Part shown: positions 18,644 through 27,456 of the stretch, one piece after another | How the letters are laid out: every line of letters starts with the position of its first letter | Position numbering within the stretch: position 1 is the first letter of the stretch | Assembly (NCBI RefSeq): GCF_021389935.1 | Contig: NZ_CP089979.1 | Coordinates: forward strand, 5,313,001-5,377,000 | DNA length: 64,000 nt | DNA from: Fulvivirga ligni | GTDB lineage: Bacteria; Bacteroidota; Bacteroidia; Cytophagales; Cyclobacteriaceae | Reading direction: 5' to 3' | Notes under the pieces: model-generated | What the model saw: only the letters and a program-made list of their open reading frames with translations | Databases searched by the model: none | What the model was told of the DNA's origin: nothing | Made by a program: the position numbers and the translations under genes

Positions 18644-19293
18644 TAGTCTAAGTCATCCAATACAGGCATATTCTTGTCGATGATCTGATAAACGCGCTCT
18701 AATTCTCTCACCTTATTTTTATAGCCGTACATCTCTTGAGAAAAATAATACTTGACATTGGCGCTATCATAGGTTTTCACCTTATAACGAGAAACTGAAG
18801 ATTCATCTCTCCATATGAGTTCATAATTCTTAAGTTCAGGGTTAAGGCACCTGCAATATTTATCGTAAATCTTCCTTTTCTTCACCATCTCCTTACTCAC
18901 ATCATCCAAAGCTTTAAATTTTGACATGCCCAGTGAGTCTAGCAAATAACTACCTACTTCCTCATCTACCTCATATCTAATCTTTGCTAGGGTAGAATCA
19001 ATAAAGCACATTACCAGCCCGGAAACCGGTGCTTGATGAATTTTCAAATTAGGTTGATCCAGCTTGTAAAATTTAAGACGTTTGTCAAAATATTCTCCGA
19101 TGTTTCTGGCATAGCCAAAATTAACCATCGCCAAAGACGTACTCAAAACTACAGAGTCAGTGCCGCCTCCTATTCGCCTTATTTGGGCCTTAGAAAGAGG
19201 TTTTCTATTATTAGATGCTAAGTGATCTACAGAATTTGTTCTGGTGCACGCCACAATGGCTACCAACGAGAGAAACAACAGGAAGTATTTCAT
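18643..19293 (-). CDS. Hypothetical lipoprotein
   Basis: 216 residues from the Met at 19293, where a lipoprotein signal peptide begins (MKYFLLFLSLVAIVACTRT); the open frame extends ten codons upstream without support. The mature part is charged and mostly alpha/beta with Lys-rich segments (VSKEMVKKRKIYDKYCRC) and four Cys in all. I recognise no family. Monocistronic and convergent with the GloVer gene. Confidence 0.6.
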   Translation of the reverse strand: MKYFLLFLSLVAIVACTRTNSVDHLASNNRKPLSKAQIRRIGGGTDSVVLSTSLAMVNFGYARNIGEYFDKRLKFYKLDQPNLKIHQAPVSGLVMCFIDSTLAKIRYEVDEEVGSYLLDSLGMSKFKALDDVSKEMVKKRKIYDKYCRCLNPELKNYELIWRDESSVSRYKVKTYDSANVKYYFSQEMYGYKNKVRELERVYQIIDKNMPVLDDLD

Positions 19294-19445
19294 GAGAGAT
19301 GCATTAAAGATTTCCCAACCCAACAGCCGTAATCAATTTACTTAACATCTAAAGAAATCCAAAATTATCATTGAATAATATCAATGAAGGTGTAAAACCG
19401 TTTACCTATTCTTTTATCAGCGTATCAACATTTAAATCGGAATAA

Positions 19446-19799
19446 ATGTCGGTAACTCACCAGAAAATAAAACATCAAACTACGGAGCACATATACTGCT
19501 ATGCAGCACATCTTATGCTGCAGGACAATATGAGTGTTCATCAGGTGAGTCACAATCTCAAATCTGAAGGTCTACCAGCCACACATGCAGAAACAGTCTC
19601 ATCTCATGTAGCTACCACATTAGAAACCGCTAAATCAAAGCAAATAAAAAGAGACCTTTTCTTCGGAGGTCTGTGGTTTACTGCGGGAGTATGTATTTGG
19701 GCCGGAAATGCAGGACTTATAGCACTTGCTCCGATAGTTTTAGGGACAATTCAATTGCTAAGGAGCATGCCCTTACTATCCAGATTTTCCAAAAGTTAA
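19446..19799 (+). CDS. Small membrane protein, unknown function
   Basis: 117 residues: a soluble, His-rich N-terminal half (about residues 1-70, including QDNMSVHQVSHNLKSEGLP, which reads like a small helical domain) and two closely spaced hydrophobic segments at about 72-104 (FFGGLWFTAGVCIWAGNAG, LIALAPIVLGTIQLL). I recognise no family with certainty. The next gene, the AlkD-like glycosylase, starts 48 nt downstream on the same strand. Confidence 0.6.
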   Translation: MSVTHQKIKHQTTEHIYCYAAHLMLQDNMSVHQVSHNLKSEGLPATHAETVSSHVATTLETAKSKQIKRDLFFGGLWFTAGVCIWAGNAGLIALAPIVLGTIQLLRSMPLLSRFSKS

Positions 19800-19847
19800 T
19801 TTCAACCTTTCAGCCTACATTATTTCTAGTTCTCGTAAATTGCCCTT

Positions 19848-20555
19848 ATGCTAGAAATCTTAGAGCTTCTTCGCTCCACATTAACTGATAACAGTAATGA
19901 AAAAATAAAGGCCTCAAGCCAACGATTTTTCAAAAATGAAATTAAGGCTTATGGCATAAAACTCCCCGTTTTAAAGACGCTCATTAAGCCATACAATGCC
20001 GAACTTAAGCACCTCCCAAAATCGGAAATATTTAGCCTCTGCGAAGAACTATGGAAATCTCAGATTTTTGAAGAGGGCATCGTGGCATGCCACTGGTCTT
20101 TGATTCCAAAGAAAAAATTTGAGGCTTCTGATTTAAAAATCTTTGAAAAGTGGATTACACAATATATAGACAACTGGGCTACCTGTGACACATTCTGTAA
20201 CCACACAGTAGGCACTCTTCTATTGCAATTTCCCCAATGCTTAGATACTGTAATGCAATGGAGTAAAATGGATCATCGTTGGGCACAAAGAGCCTCTGCC
20301 GTTTCATTAATAATACCAGCCAGAAAGGGGTATTTTCTAAATGAATCTTTTGAAATAGCCAAAACGCTTTTAGAAAGTGATGATGACATGGTGCAAAAAG
20401 GTTATGGTTGGTTACTTAAAGTACAGACCAAACATCATGAAAATGAGGTGTTTAAATTTGTTATGAAGCATAAAGACATCATGCCGAGAACAGCACTGCG
20501 CTATGCAATCGAAAAGATGCCCGATGATCTCAAAAAGCAAGCCATGAAACGATAG
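19848..20555 (+). CDS. DNA alkylation repair protein, AlkD-type glycosylase
   Basis: 235 residues of HEAT-like helical repeats, the size of AlkD/AlkC glycosylases that excise positively charged alkylpurines such as 3- and 7-methylpurines. Residues that align with the catalytic or DNA-cleft residues of Bacillus cereus AlkD are present: W110 and D114 in NWATCD, R148 in WAQRAS, W188 in KGYGWLLK. The spacing of all four agrees with the family (109/113/148/187). Start chosen as the ATG at 19848, which begins the conserved N-terminal helix. It follows the small membrane protein gene by 48 nt and may be co-transcribed. Confidence 0.88.
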   Translation: MLEILELLRSTLTDNSNEKIKASSQRFFKNEIKAYGIKLPVLKTLIKPYNAELKHLPKSEIFSLCEELWKSQIFEEGIVACHWSLIPKKKFEASDLKIFEKWITQYIDNWATCDTFCNHTVGTLLLQFPQCLDTVMQWSKMDHRWAQRASAVSLIIPARKGYFLNESFEIAKTLLESDDDMVQKGYGWLLKVQTKHHENEVFKFVMKHKDIMPRTALRYAIEKMPDDLKKQAMKR

Positions 20556-20639
20556 GCATAATTTCTCAAGCCTAAGTAAAACATTTATATTAAAAGCACG
20601 ATTTTATACTAGTGGAATAGATTATAGAGAAATTTGCTA

Positions 20640-20647
20640 TAGCTTTG
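20640..20647 (+). promoter_or_regulatory. Predicted -7 element before the YihY-family gene
   Basis: TAGCTTTG matches TANNTTTG. It places transcription start near 20653, so the ATG at 20671 is a better start than the in-frame TTG at 20653. Confidence 0.5.
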
Positions 20648-20670
20648 ATTCTTTGTTTATAGTGCTCCTT

Positions 20671-21573
20671 ATGATGAAAACCCTTCGAAACCTCTTTAAA
20701 ATGATGGTAATGGCCTTTAATGATTTCAAAAGGAATCAGCCTTTACTATTAGGGTCTTCAACCGCATTCTTCACAGTATTCAGCTTACCTCCAATCATTA
20801 TTATTCTGGTTGGCTTCCTGAGTATATATTTCAAACAAGAAATGCTATCTGAGCATCTTTTCGACGAAATAGAAAAGTACTTTGGAGATGGCACCGCTCA
20901 GCAGATTCACAACATAGTTCAAAATTTCAGAAACAAGGCCAGCAGCACATGGATTGCCATAGGTGGCAGCGTGTTCTTGATTTTTGTTTCTACCACCCTA
21001 TTTCACGTTATCAGGCAGGCTCTTAATCGTATCTGGAATATCAGAACTAAGTCTGGCAAGAAGTTTAAATACAACCTGACTCAGAGGCTCATATCATTCA
21101 TTTTAATACTTGTAAGTGGTGTACTATTCTTTGGATCTCTGGTAGCTGATGCATCCGTAGCTATGCTTAGAAACTACCTGGACCAGCTTATACCTGAAGT
21201 TGATGCATTCATAGTCATGATAATCAGCTACTTGCTCTCATTATCCACGGTAACACTGTGGTTTGCTATCTTATTTAAATACTTACCAGATGCCAAGCTA
21301 AATGGAAAAATAGCTATCTATGGCGGCGCTTTTACGGCTGTCTTGTTTAACATTGGTAAGTATGTCCTTGGCCATTTCCTGGTTACGGATAACATTAATG
21401 ACATTTTTGGCACCTCGGCATCCATAATGGTCTTATTGCTGTTTATCTTTTATTGCTCGATGATCATGTACTATGGCGCCACCTTCACAAAGGTCTATGC
21501 CGAGCATGCTGGAAAGAATATCCAGCCTAAGAAAAATGCGGAACTATACGAATTAACGCCGGTGGAAGAGTAA
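20671..21573 (+). CDS. YihY/BrkB-family inner membrane protein
   Basis: 300 residues with about six membrane helices. Family features: the opening FNDFKRNQPLLLGSSTAFFTVFSLPP, a short cytoplasmic region IRQALNRIWNIR, and the later helix-loop YGGAFTAVLFNIGKYVLGHFL. The family was once called ribonuclease BN in error, and its true function is uncertain, perhaps transport. Two adjacent ATGs (20671, 20674) are possible starts; the upstream TTG is disfavoured by the promoter. Monocistronic by spacing. Confidence 0.88.
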   Translation: MMKTLRNLFKMMVMAFNDFKRNQPLLLGSSTAFFTVFSLPPIIIILVGFLSIYFKQEMLSEHLFDEIEKYFGDGTAQQIHNIVQNFRNKASSTWIAIGGSVFLIFVSTTLFHVIRQALNRIWNIRTKSGKKFKYNLTQRLISFILILVSGVLFFGSLVADASVAMLRNYLDQLIPEVDAFIVMIISYLLSLSTVTLWFAILFKYLPDAKLNGKIAIYGGAFTAVLFNIGKYVLGHFLVTDNINDIFGTSASIMVLLLFIFYCSMIMYYGATFTKVYAEHAGKNIQPKKNAELYELTPVEE

Positions 21574-21636
21574 TGTCACTTAGTTGACATAAATACTCAT
21601 GTTCAAACATTAATATTGCAGCTTAAACTAATCAAT

Positions 21637-22443
21637 ATGAATAGAATAAAAACTGCAATCCTTGCTCTGTTAATCATCTCCTGCTCAGCACCAAGTAAGG
21701 AAGACAACAAGGACAACAATATAACAGATTCTGAACCCAAGATGGAATATCCAGACCTTTTGTCTAAGGTACTGGAAGCACATGGCGGCCTTGATAAATG
21801 GAAGTATTACGGCTCGTTACAATATGAGGCTGTCTCTACCTTAGGGGGTGAAAAAAGGGAGCGCCAATCAATCGACCTATATTCGCGAAAGGTGCTGATA
21901 GAGTCTGACAATTATAAGCTTGGAATGGATGGTGAAAATGTTTGGGTGGCTCCTAATAAAGAAGCCTTTGGAGAAATGTCGCCTCGCTTTTATCATAATC
22001 TCCTGTTCTACTTCTTCTCCATACCTTTTGTATTCGCCGATCCAGGGATCCAATATGAGGAACTAGGAACCAGAACCTTAGATTCTATTACTTATGACGC
22101 ATTGAAGATTTCATATCAAGGTGGTGTTGGTGATGCCTCTAATGACGAATACATTGGACTTTTTGATCAGGAGACTCATCAGTTAAAGCTACTTTTATAT
22201 ACAGTGACCTACTTCAGCGGTGAAAAACACAATAATTTTAACGCTTTAAAGTATGATTGGCAGAAAGCAAATGGTTTACTAGTACCATCGGCCATTACTG
22301 GCTATAAATATGAAGCTGATACACTGGGAGATATCAGGTATAAGACAGAATTTCAAAATGTATCATTCAGGCATGAAGATTTTGCGGATGAAATGTTTGA
22401 GATGCCCGAATCAGCAGAAATAGATAGTCTTAAACAGCGCTAA
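21637..22443 (+). CDS. Lipoprotein of the DUF6503 / LolA-like type
   Basis: 268 residues. A lipoprotein signal peptide (MNRIKTAILALLIISCSAP, Cys about residue 16) supports the start at 21637; the upstream TTG at 21616 is too close to a promoter-like TAATATTG. The mature protein begins PDLLSKVLEAHGGLDKWKYYGSLQYEA, typical of the bacteroidotal DUF6503 group. These share a curved beta-sheet with LolA/LppX-like lipid carriers (resemblance, not proof). Its stop codon is immediately next to the stop of the convergent DUF2721 gene, with no base between them. Confidence 0.7.
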   Translation: MNRIKTAILALLIISCSAPSKEDNKDNNITDSEPKMEYPDLLSKVLEAHGGLDKWKYYGSLQYEAVSTLGGEKRERQSIDLYSRKVLIESDNYKLGMDGENVWVAPNKEAFGEMSPRFYHNLLFYFFSIPFVFADPGIQYEELGTRTLDSITYDALKISYQGGVGDASNDEYIGLFDQETHQLKLLLYTVTYFSGEKHNNFNALKYDWQKANGLLVPSAITGYKYEADTLGDIRYKTEFQNVSFRHEDFADEMFEMPESAEIDSLKQR

Positions 22444-22836
22444 CTATTTAATTTCCATATCACTAAGCTCCAGATTAAGTGCTTTTGTACTGATCTGGAG
22501 TTCTATCATAGATATACCTAAGGATACAAGTAGGCAGATCATACTTGTGCCGAAAATATAGCTGCCCCACTCCTGCTTATCCTGAAAAAGCATAAACATA
22601 CTTAGCACACATAAGAAGAAACTGAAGACGCCTGTGATCTGCATATTTTTTATAAGCCGAAGACGCCTTCTTAAATTTTTTATCTGCCCATAAGTTTCCT
22701 TATTAGGATCTTCCTTCACCCTTACGTTCAAACTTCTTATCAATGATGCAATGGCCAAAAACCTATTCGTATAGGCCAAAAGCAATAATGAGATAGCTGG
22801 AAATAATAATGCAGGTGTAGTTACACTTATAGACAT
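22444..22836 (-). CDS. DUF2721-family membrane protein
   Basis: 130 residues, three hydrophobic helices (about 4-29, 65-85, 92-112). The opening TTPALLFPAISLLLLAYTNR, the charged LRRRLRLIKNM segment and the compact size match DUF2721. Function unknown. It follows bshB1 by 8 nt on the same strand, so the two are probably one operon. Confidence 0.8.
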   Translation of the reverse strand: MSISVTTPALLFPAISLLLLAYTNRFLAIASLIRSLNVRVKEDPNKETYGQIKNLRRRLRLIKNMQITGVFSFFLCVLSMFMLFQDKQEWGSYIFGTSMICLLVSLGISMIELQISTKALNLELSDMEIK

Positions 22837-22844
22837 ACGAACAA

Positions 22845-23564
22845 TTATAACAGATTAAACAAGTTCTTCACTCCTAAGTGACGGTTGATTGTGAATCCTT
22901 CTCCATAAGCAGCGCCCACACTGTGTCCTAAATCCTTACCTCTGGCCTCCAAAAGCTTCATAAATTCTGGCGATGAGATGTAAGTTTCAGGCTCAGTGCT
23001 GTTGGGGTCAAAGAACTGAGATTTAAAAGCTCTTACTGCTTCCATCTTAGTTTCCCAATGCTCGCTCACATCCACTACAAAGTCAGGCTTAATATAAACA
23101 CTCTGAATATAATGATAAACAGATTTAGGTCTCCATGGCTCTAATATGTTACCTTCCTCATCGGTCAGTTCTATTTTAGACAGCCCGGCAAGAAAGTAGG
23201 CATCTACCACCAGTCTGGCTGCTTTTCCATGATCAGGATGCCTGTCAGTAACGGCATTCGCCAGAACTATCTCTGGTCTGTACTTCCTCATAGCCTTGGC
23301 CACTTCCAGCTGATGATATTTATCATTCACAAAAAAAGCATCTTCAAAACCCAGGTTATCGCGTACGCTTAAACCCAATATCTTGGCAGAATTACCTGCT
23401 TCTACTTCTCTAATTTCTGCTGTTCCTCTGGTTCCCATTTCACCTCGGGTGAAATCTACTACTCCAACTTTATATCCTTGCTTCACATGCGCAGCTAAAG
23501 TTCCTGCACAGCTTAATTCGGTATCATCAGGATGGGCAGCAAAAGCCAAAACATCTAATTTCAT
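22845..23564 (-). CDS. bshB1: Bacillithiol biosynthesis deacetylase BshB1
   Basis: 239 residues of the LmbE/PIG-L zinc deacetylase fold. The zinc motif is AHPDDTEL (H11, D14) with the partner histidine in DRHPDHGKAA near residue 125. The segments DFTRGEMGTRGT and FKSQFFDPNS are typical of BshB1, which removes acetate from N-acetylglucosaminyl-malate in bacillithiol synthesis. BshA and BshC are not in the window. Bacteroidota commonly make bacillithiol, in agreement with the presence of OxyR-type thiol defence. Divergent from yebC. Confidence 0.9.
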   Translation of the reverse strand: MKLDVLAFAAHPDDTELSCAGTLAAHVKQGYKVGVVDFTRGEMGTRGTAEIREVEAGNSAKILGLSVRDNLGFEDAFFVNDKYHQLEVAKAMRKYRPEIVLANAVTDRHPDHGKAARLVVDAYFLAGLSKIELTDEEGNILEPWRPKSVYHYIQSVYIKPDFVVDVSEHWETKMEAVRAFKSQFFDPNSTEPETYISSPEFMKLLEARGKDLGHSVGAAYGEGFTINRHLGVKNLFNLL

Positions 23565-23754
23565 ATTTGCCTTATTTGAATTTCTAATCTTTTAGAATCG
23601 TAAATTTAGGGAATAAACCAGTAAAGGACTTTATTTTACTGTCCAATGAAAAGTGAAATCAGCTAATACAGTATTAATAAACCTTAAAAACATAATTTTT
23701 CTTCTTCATTTTGCGCGGATATTATAATTTCGCGTTTCTAAACACTATTACACA

Positions 23755-24465
23755 ATGGGAAGAGCATTTGAATATAGAAGAGCAGCGAAAGAAAAGCGCT
23801 GGGACAAAATGTCCAAACTATTTCCAAAACTAGCAAAGGCAATTACGGTGGCTGCTAAAGAAGGCGGTACCGACCCCGACATGAACGCCAAGCTAAGAAC
23901 GGCTATCCAAAATGCGAAGGCTGAAAATATGCCGAAGGATAACATAGATGCAGCCATTAAACGTGCCGAGGGTAAAGATGCTGATGCCTATGTAGAGGTT
24001 AACTATGAAGGAAAAGGTCCTCATGGTGTATTGGTATTTGTAGAATGTGCTACAGATAACACTACCCGTACCGTTGCAAATGTAAAATCATACTTCAATA
24101 AAGCTGGTGGTGGTTTAGTACCTACTGGCTCTTTAGAATTTATGTTTAACAGAAACGCCGTATTCGAGTTTGACAAAACAGATGAGATGGATCTGGAAGA
24201 GCTTGAGCTTGAGCTTATTGATGCTGGCATAGAAGAAATAGAAGAGAGAGATGAAAAAGTTTTTGTATATGGAGACTACACTAACTTCGGAACTATATCA
24301 TCTGCATTAGACGGTTTGAACATTGAGGTAACAAAAGCTAACCTACAGCGTTTTCCTACTACGCCTGTGGAGTTTTCTGAAGAACAATTGGAAGAAATCG
24401 AAAAAATGCTCGATAAAATTGAAGATGATGATGACGTGCAGGCTGTTTACACAAACATTTCATAA
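23755..24465 (+). CDS. YebC/PmpR-family regulator
   Basis: 236 residues, full length for the three-domain YebC family. The N-terminal [19 protein letters not shown] and the segment [19 protein letters not shown] are family signatures, and the acidic C-terminal domain ([19 protein letters not shown]) is normal. YebC proteins were long called DNA-binding regulators; recent work on some members points to a role in translation of difficult sequences such as polyproline (family knowledge). The next gene starts directly after the stop (TAA then ATG), so they are co-transcribed. Confidence 0.93.
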   Translation: MGRAFEYRRAAKEKRWDKMSKLFPKLAKAITVAAKEGGTDPDMNAKLRTAIQNAKAENMPKDNIDAAIKRAEGKDADAYVEVNYEGKGPHGVLVFVECATDNTTRTVANVKSYFNKAGGGLVPTGSLEFMFNRNAVFEFDKTDEMDLEELELELIDAGIEEIEERDEKVFVYGDYTNFGTISSALDGLNIEVTKANLQRFPTTPVEFSEEQLEEIEKMLDKIEDDDDVQAVYTNIS

Positions 24466-24945
24466 ATGTCGTCTAACACAACATCCATTAGCATTGCTAA
24501 AAAGTTAAAAACATTAACGTTAATACACTGGACAATAGTGCTCCCATTAGTTCTGGGAGCCGCAGTCCTTTTTTCTATTAACTTTCAAAGGCCCACAGTA
24601 GCACCCGGCGAAACTATCGATTATCTGATTTTCTTACCGCTCCTTGCCATGGTGGTGACCTTGCCCATAAGCAGCATATTCTACAACCAATCTTTAAAGA
24701 ATAAGCTTCACCTTCCGCTAGAGAAAAAAATAGATGCCTATTTTTCAGCATCTATTATGAGAGACTCATTCCTTGAAATACCAGGTGTAATTACCTGTAT
24801 TGTGAGCTATATCCTGGGCAACAGTGTAATACTGGCTTTGATTTTGATCATTCTGCTTAAGTTTTATGCCACACGACCAGTGGCTAAAAAGATATCTGCA
24901 GACCTTAGACTTAGCCGAAGCGAAGAAGATCAGCTACCTGTTTAA
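24466..24945 (+). CDS. Hypothetical membrane protein, co-transcribed with yebC
   Basis: 159 residues with four hydrophobic segments (about 19-40, 48-67, 105-118, 119-137). I recognise no family. Its ATG follows the yebC stop codon with no gap, so it is very likely in that operon. Its stop overlaps the stop of the convergent flavoprotein gene by 4 nt. Confidence 0.6.
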   Translation: MSSNTTSISIAKKLKTLTLIHWTIVLPLVLGAAVLFSINFQRPTVAPGETIDYLIFLPLLAMVVTLPISSIFYNQSLKNKLHLPLEKKIDAYFSASIMRDSFLEIPGVITCIVSYILGNSVILALILIILLKFYATRPVAKKISADLRLSRSEEDQLPV

Positions 24946-26414
24946 TAAAGAATATCTTCATATTCTCCATTAACATGTACTTTGGCACTTAAATGACCTT
25001 TAAGAGCCTCAGGCTTGAATAAAGACGTTCCCATAAGCATTCTCGCGCACTCCTGCACGCCCTCTGTAATGGACGGATGCGGATGAACACATTCCGCTAA
25101 TTCCTCTATCCCCTTATTCATACTTATCAGTAAAGCAACGGCTTGAATGGCACTGGATGCCTGATTACCCACTACCCGCATGCCTAACACCTTCATTTCA
25201 CTATCATTAGTGACTAAAAGTTTAATAAAGCCTTGAGTATTTCTCTTTGCTATCGCTCTTGAGATACAGCGATAATCCAGTGTAACCACTTTATAAGAGA
25301 TGCCTTTTTCAATAGCCTGCTTTTCATTTAGACCAACTCCGGCCACCTCAGGATTTAAGAACATAATGGTTGATATATTTTCATACATCAATGTTCTTTG
25401 TGGGTTTCCGAAAATGCGCTCTACCGCAAACCGGCCTTCCAATTCGCCTACATTTACCAAAGCTATATCAGCGGTAACATCTCCTACTGCATATATATTA
25501 GATTCGCTGGTTTGCGTCTGGTCATCATCTATTCCTCTTTGGTTGAGGTTAATATGGATGTTATTACTCCATAAATTATCGAAATTAGGTACCCTTCCTA
25601 CAGACACCAATGCTTTTTCCACATTAAAAACCTCATTGGATCCATCAGTATATTCTAGCTCATATTCTACTCTGCCTCTAACTATCTCCATCCGCACTAA
25701 CTGAGAGTTTCTATGGATATGAACACCATTATTCTCCATGTTTCGCTCAATTACGCTAACCACATCGCTGTCTTCAAATGGAAGAATATGATCACCTTTA
25801 TCTATCAGGTGCACTTTGGTTTTACCAAAGCCAGAAAATATAGTCGCAAATTCACAACCTATCACCCCAGCACCAAGAATAACCATACTCTCTGGAAACT
25901 CTTCCAGCTTTTCTATTCCATCGCTGGTAAGGATATGCTCTTCATCTATTGGAATATTAGGTAATTTACGAGGTCTACTACCTGTGGCGATGATAATATT
26001 TTCACCGTAGACAATCTCCTCACTACCCTGACCCAATATTTGCACTTCATGTTCTGTAAGAATATGTGCTGCGCCTAACTTATAATCTATTAAATGAGAC
26101 TCCTTTAGAGATTCAATATTCTCCAAGAGCATAGACTTGCGTTCATCAACGGCCTTCTGAACCTCTCTTTTTATCTCCTGAAAGTCAGCATTAGGCATCT
26201 CAAGATTGAACCTACTCAGGTGCCTGCTAACTAAATGAACATCTCTGGAGATTTCCCACCAGGTCTTTGATGATAATGCACCATTTGAAACCCCAGCTCC
26301 TCCGATAGTCTGTTTTTCTATAAGAAGAACTTTCTTCTTAAAATCCAATGCTCTCATAGCCGCAGCATATCCTGAGGGCCCCGCTCCAATAACTATCAAG
26401 TCATATTTCTCCAT
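24942..26414 (-). CDS. Dihydrolipoamide-dehydrogenase-like FAD/NAD(P) oxidoreductase lacking the redox disulfide
   Basis: 490 residues with the full pyridine nucleotide disulfide oxidoreductase layout: FAD-binding GAGPSGYAAA at residue 10, NAD(P)-binding GAGVIGCEFA near 180, second FAD motif SNIYAVGDVTAD near 308, and a dimerisation domain with the His446-x4-Glu451 dyad (HPHPSITE). The position of the redox-active CxxxxC (normally GGTCLNVGCIPSK) reads GGAGVSNGALSSK at residues 38-50, so both cysteines are replaced (G41 and A46). It therefore cannot act as a lipoamide dehydrogenase; a transhydrogenase or simple NAD(P)H oxidoreductase role, as for SthA-like proteins, is more likely. No pyruvate or oxoglutarate dehydrogenase genes lie nearby. 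Confidence 0.85.
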   Translation of the reverse strand: MEKYDLIVIGAGPSGYAAAMRALDFKKKVLLIEKQTIGGAGVSNGALSSKTWWEISRDVHLVSRHLSRFNLEMPNADFQEIKREVQKAVDERKSMLLENIESLKESHLIDYKLGAAHILTEHEVQILGQGSEEIVYGENIIIATGSRPRKLPNIPIDEEHILTSDGIEKLEEFPESMVILGAGVIGCEFATIFSGFGKTKVHLIDKGDHILPFEDSDVVSVIERNMENNGVHIHRNSQLVRMEIVRGRVEYELEYTDGSNEVFNVEKALVSVGRVPNFDNLWSNNIHINLNQRGIDDDQTQTSESNIYAVGDVTADIALVNVGELEGRFAVERIFGNPQRTLMYENISTIMFLNPEVAGVGLNEKQAIEKGISYKVVTLDYRCISRAIAKRNTQGFIKLLVTNDSEMKVLGMRVVGNQASSAIQAVALLISMNKGIEELAECVHPHPSITEGVQECARMLMGTSLFKPEALKGHLSAKVHVNGEYEDILY

Positions 26415-26688
26415 ACTCTAAGACAATTTATTAAATATACAATTTATGTAAAATATAGCCACATGTTAACCGTTTAAACATGAGGTAGTTCAATTTTGGA
26501 AGAAATCATTCAACTCATTTTTTAATTTTATAAAAAATATTACTTCCTTCTTACATCTAGGTGAAATATCACCAAATCTTCTAATATTATTATTTGCATT
26601 TTAACTTCTATTATATATCTGATTTCCGGAGGATATAATATTTTTATAATATAATTTATTTATGTTTAAAATATTCTGATATTTTTTA
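26415..26688. other. Very AT-rich non-coding region upstream of a small peptide gene
   Basis: About 270 bases with long A/T runs (for example TTTTTATAATATAATTTATT) and no ORF, RNA or repeat that I can support. Upstream control sequences for the peptide locus may be here. Confidence 0.5.
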
Positions 26689-26719
26689 TTGATTAAGGGT
26701 ATCAACAGCCATAATATTG
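26689..26719 (+). promoter_or_regulatory. Predicted promoter of the small peptide locus
   Basis: TTG, a 20-nt spacer, then TAATATTG (one mismatch to TANNTTTG). The start would lie near 26725. A perfect inverted repeat TTGTTA-T-TAACAA follows at 26722-26734, right at the predicted transcription start. Confidence 0.4.
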
Positions 26720-26763
26720 CATTGTTATTAACAATTTTTGTAACCATTTAAACTTTTAAAGAA

Positions 26764-26901
26764 ATGAAAACTGTAGCTGTTGAAAAGAACGAAATGAAAA
26801 GAGAAGAATTAATTTCTAACCTTTTAGAAAAGAATAAAAGCACTAAATCACCTTCATGCACTATAGGTAAATGCTATGCAATCGGTGATATACTAGGATA
26901 A
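26764..26901 (+). CDS. 45-residue Cys-containing peptide, possible RiPP precursor or secreted signal peptide
   Basis: Short ORF ATG...TAA. The first half is charged and helical (NEMKREELISNLLEKNKSTK), the last 15 residues (SCTIGKCYAIGDILG) carry Cys32 and Cys37 with small and hydrophobic residues. A polar helical leader followed by a short Cys-bearing core is the layout of many ribosomally made, modified peptides; no modification enzyme that I recognise is in the window. It has a promoter-like sequence upstream, an A-rich (TTTTAAAGAA) start region normal for Bacteroidota, and a strong hairpin 7 nt after the stop. The neighbour downstream is a small WHTF/HH-motif protein. I rate it as a real gene; function is unknown. 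Confidence 0.55.
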   Translation: MKTVAVEKNEMKREELISNLLEKNKSTKSPSCTIGKCYAIGDILG

Positions 26902-26908
26902 TATTAAC

Positions 26909-26941
26909 TGCCTTCCTCTCACTAAATTGATGAGGAAGGCA
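26909..26941 (+). terminator. Hairpin between peptide gene and downstream gene
   Basis: Ten-base perfect arms TGCCTTCCTC and GAGGAAGGCA with a 13-nt loop, and a poor T-run (TCTTAACTC). Best read as a partial terminator or RNA-stabilising hairpin that would leave the peptide mRNA in excess over the downstream genes. Confidence 0.5.
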
Positions 26942-26957
26942 TCTTAACTCTAATCAT

Positions 26958-27413
26958 ATGAAGACACTTGAAAAAGCATTAGATTGTGAAGATGAAAAAG
27001 TCATTTTAGAAGGCTTTATGAAGAGATACGATGTATCATACCCTGAAGCTCAAGACATCTTCAATGAAACTAAAAAATGGCTATGGCTGGCCTCAAAAAG
27101 TGCAGAAGATCAAAATTTCTCTCTTTTTATAGATCAACCTCTCACCATTATAGATGAAATGTGGCATACATTTATCTTATATACTCGAGCATATTACAAA
27201 TATTGTTTTAATAAATTCAATAGGCTCATTCATCACGACCCAGCTTCCGAATCTGAAAATCAGCTGACTAATAATATTGACCCAAAAACTCTTTTGGAAA
27301 CTCAGTATAACTTAATCTATGATTATTTAGGTCGCGAAACTCTTATAAAATGGTATGATACTTTACCCTCAAAGTATACCTTAGAATACATTAAATCCAT
27401 TAAAAAAGCTTAA
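26958..27413 (+). CDS. Conserved protein with WHTF...C...HH motif (GRDP-like), unknown function
   Basis: 151 residues, soluble, no signal peptide. The core reads IDEMWHTFILYTRAYYKYCFNKFNRLIHHDP at residues 65-95 (given here as IDEMWHTFILYT, then YC at 82-83, then LIHHDP). His70, Cys83, His92 and His93 look like a metal site. The same WHTFIL.T..Y..FC....G.FIHH.P pattern occurs in a widespread family of small bacterial proteins and resembles plant GRDP-like domains (my recollection; not checked). The gene follows the peptide gene by 56 nt on the same strand and precedes the sensor kinase by 57 nt. I do not know its function. Confidence 0.65.
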   Translation: MKTLEKALDCEDEKVILEGFMKRYDVSYPEAQDIFNETKKWLWLASKSAEDQNFSLFIDQPLTIIDEMWHTFILYTRAYYKYCFNKFNRLIHHDPASESENQLTNNIDPKTLLETQYNLIYDYLGRETLIKWYDTLPSKYTLEYIKSIKKA

Positions 27414-27456
27414 TTCTTCATAACCTAATTTTAATATTAGTACTGAAATGTTATTT

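Noticed and set aside
25300-25704. 134-codon open frame antisense to the lipoamide-dehydrogenase-like gene
   Set aside because: Lies fully inside a well-supported gene, has no family similarity and low-complexity Ser/Thr-rich content typical of a shadow frame.
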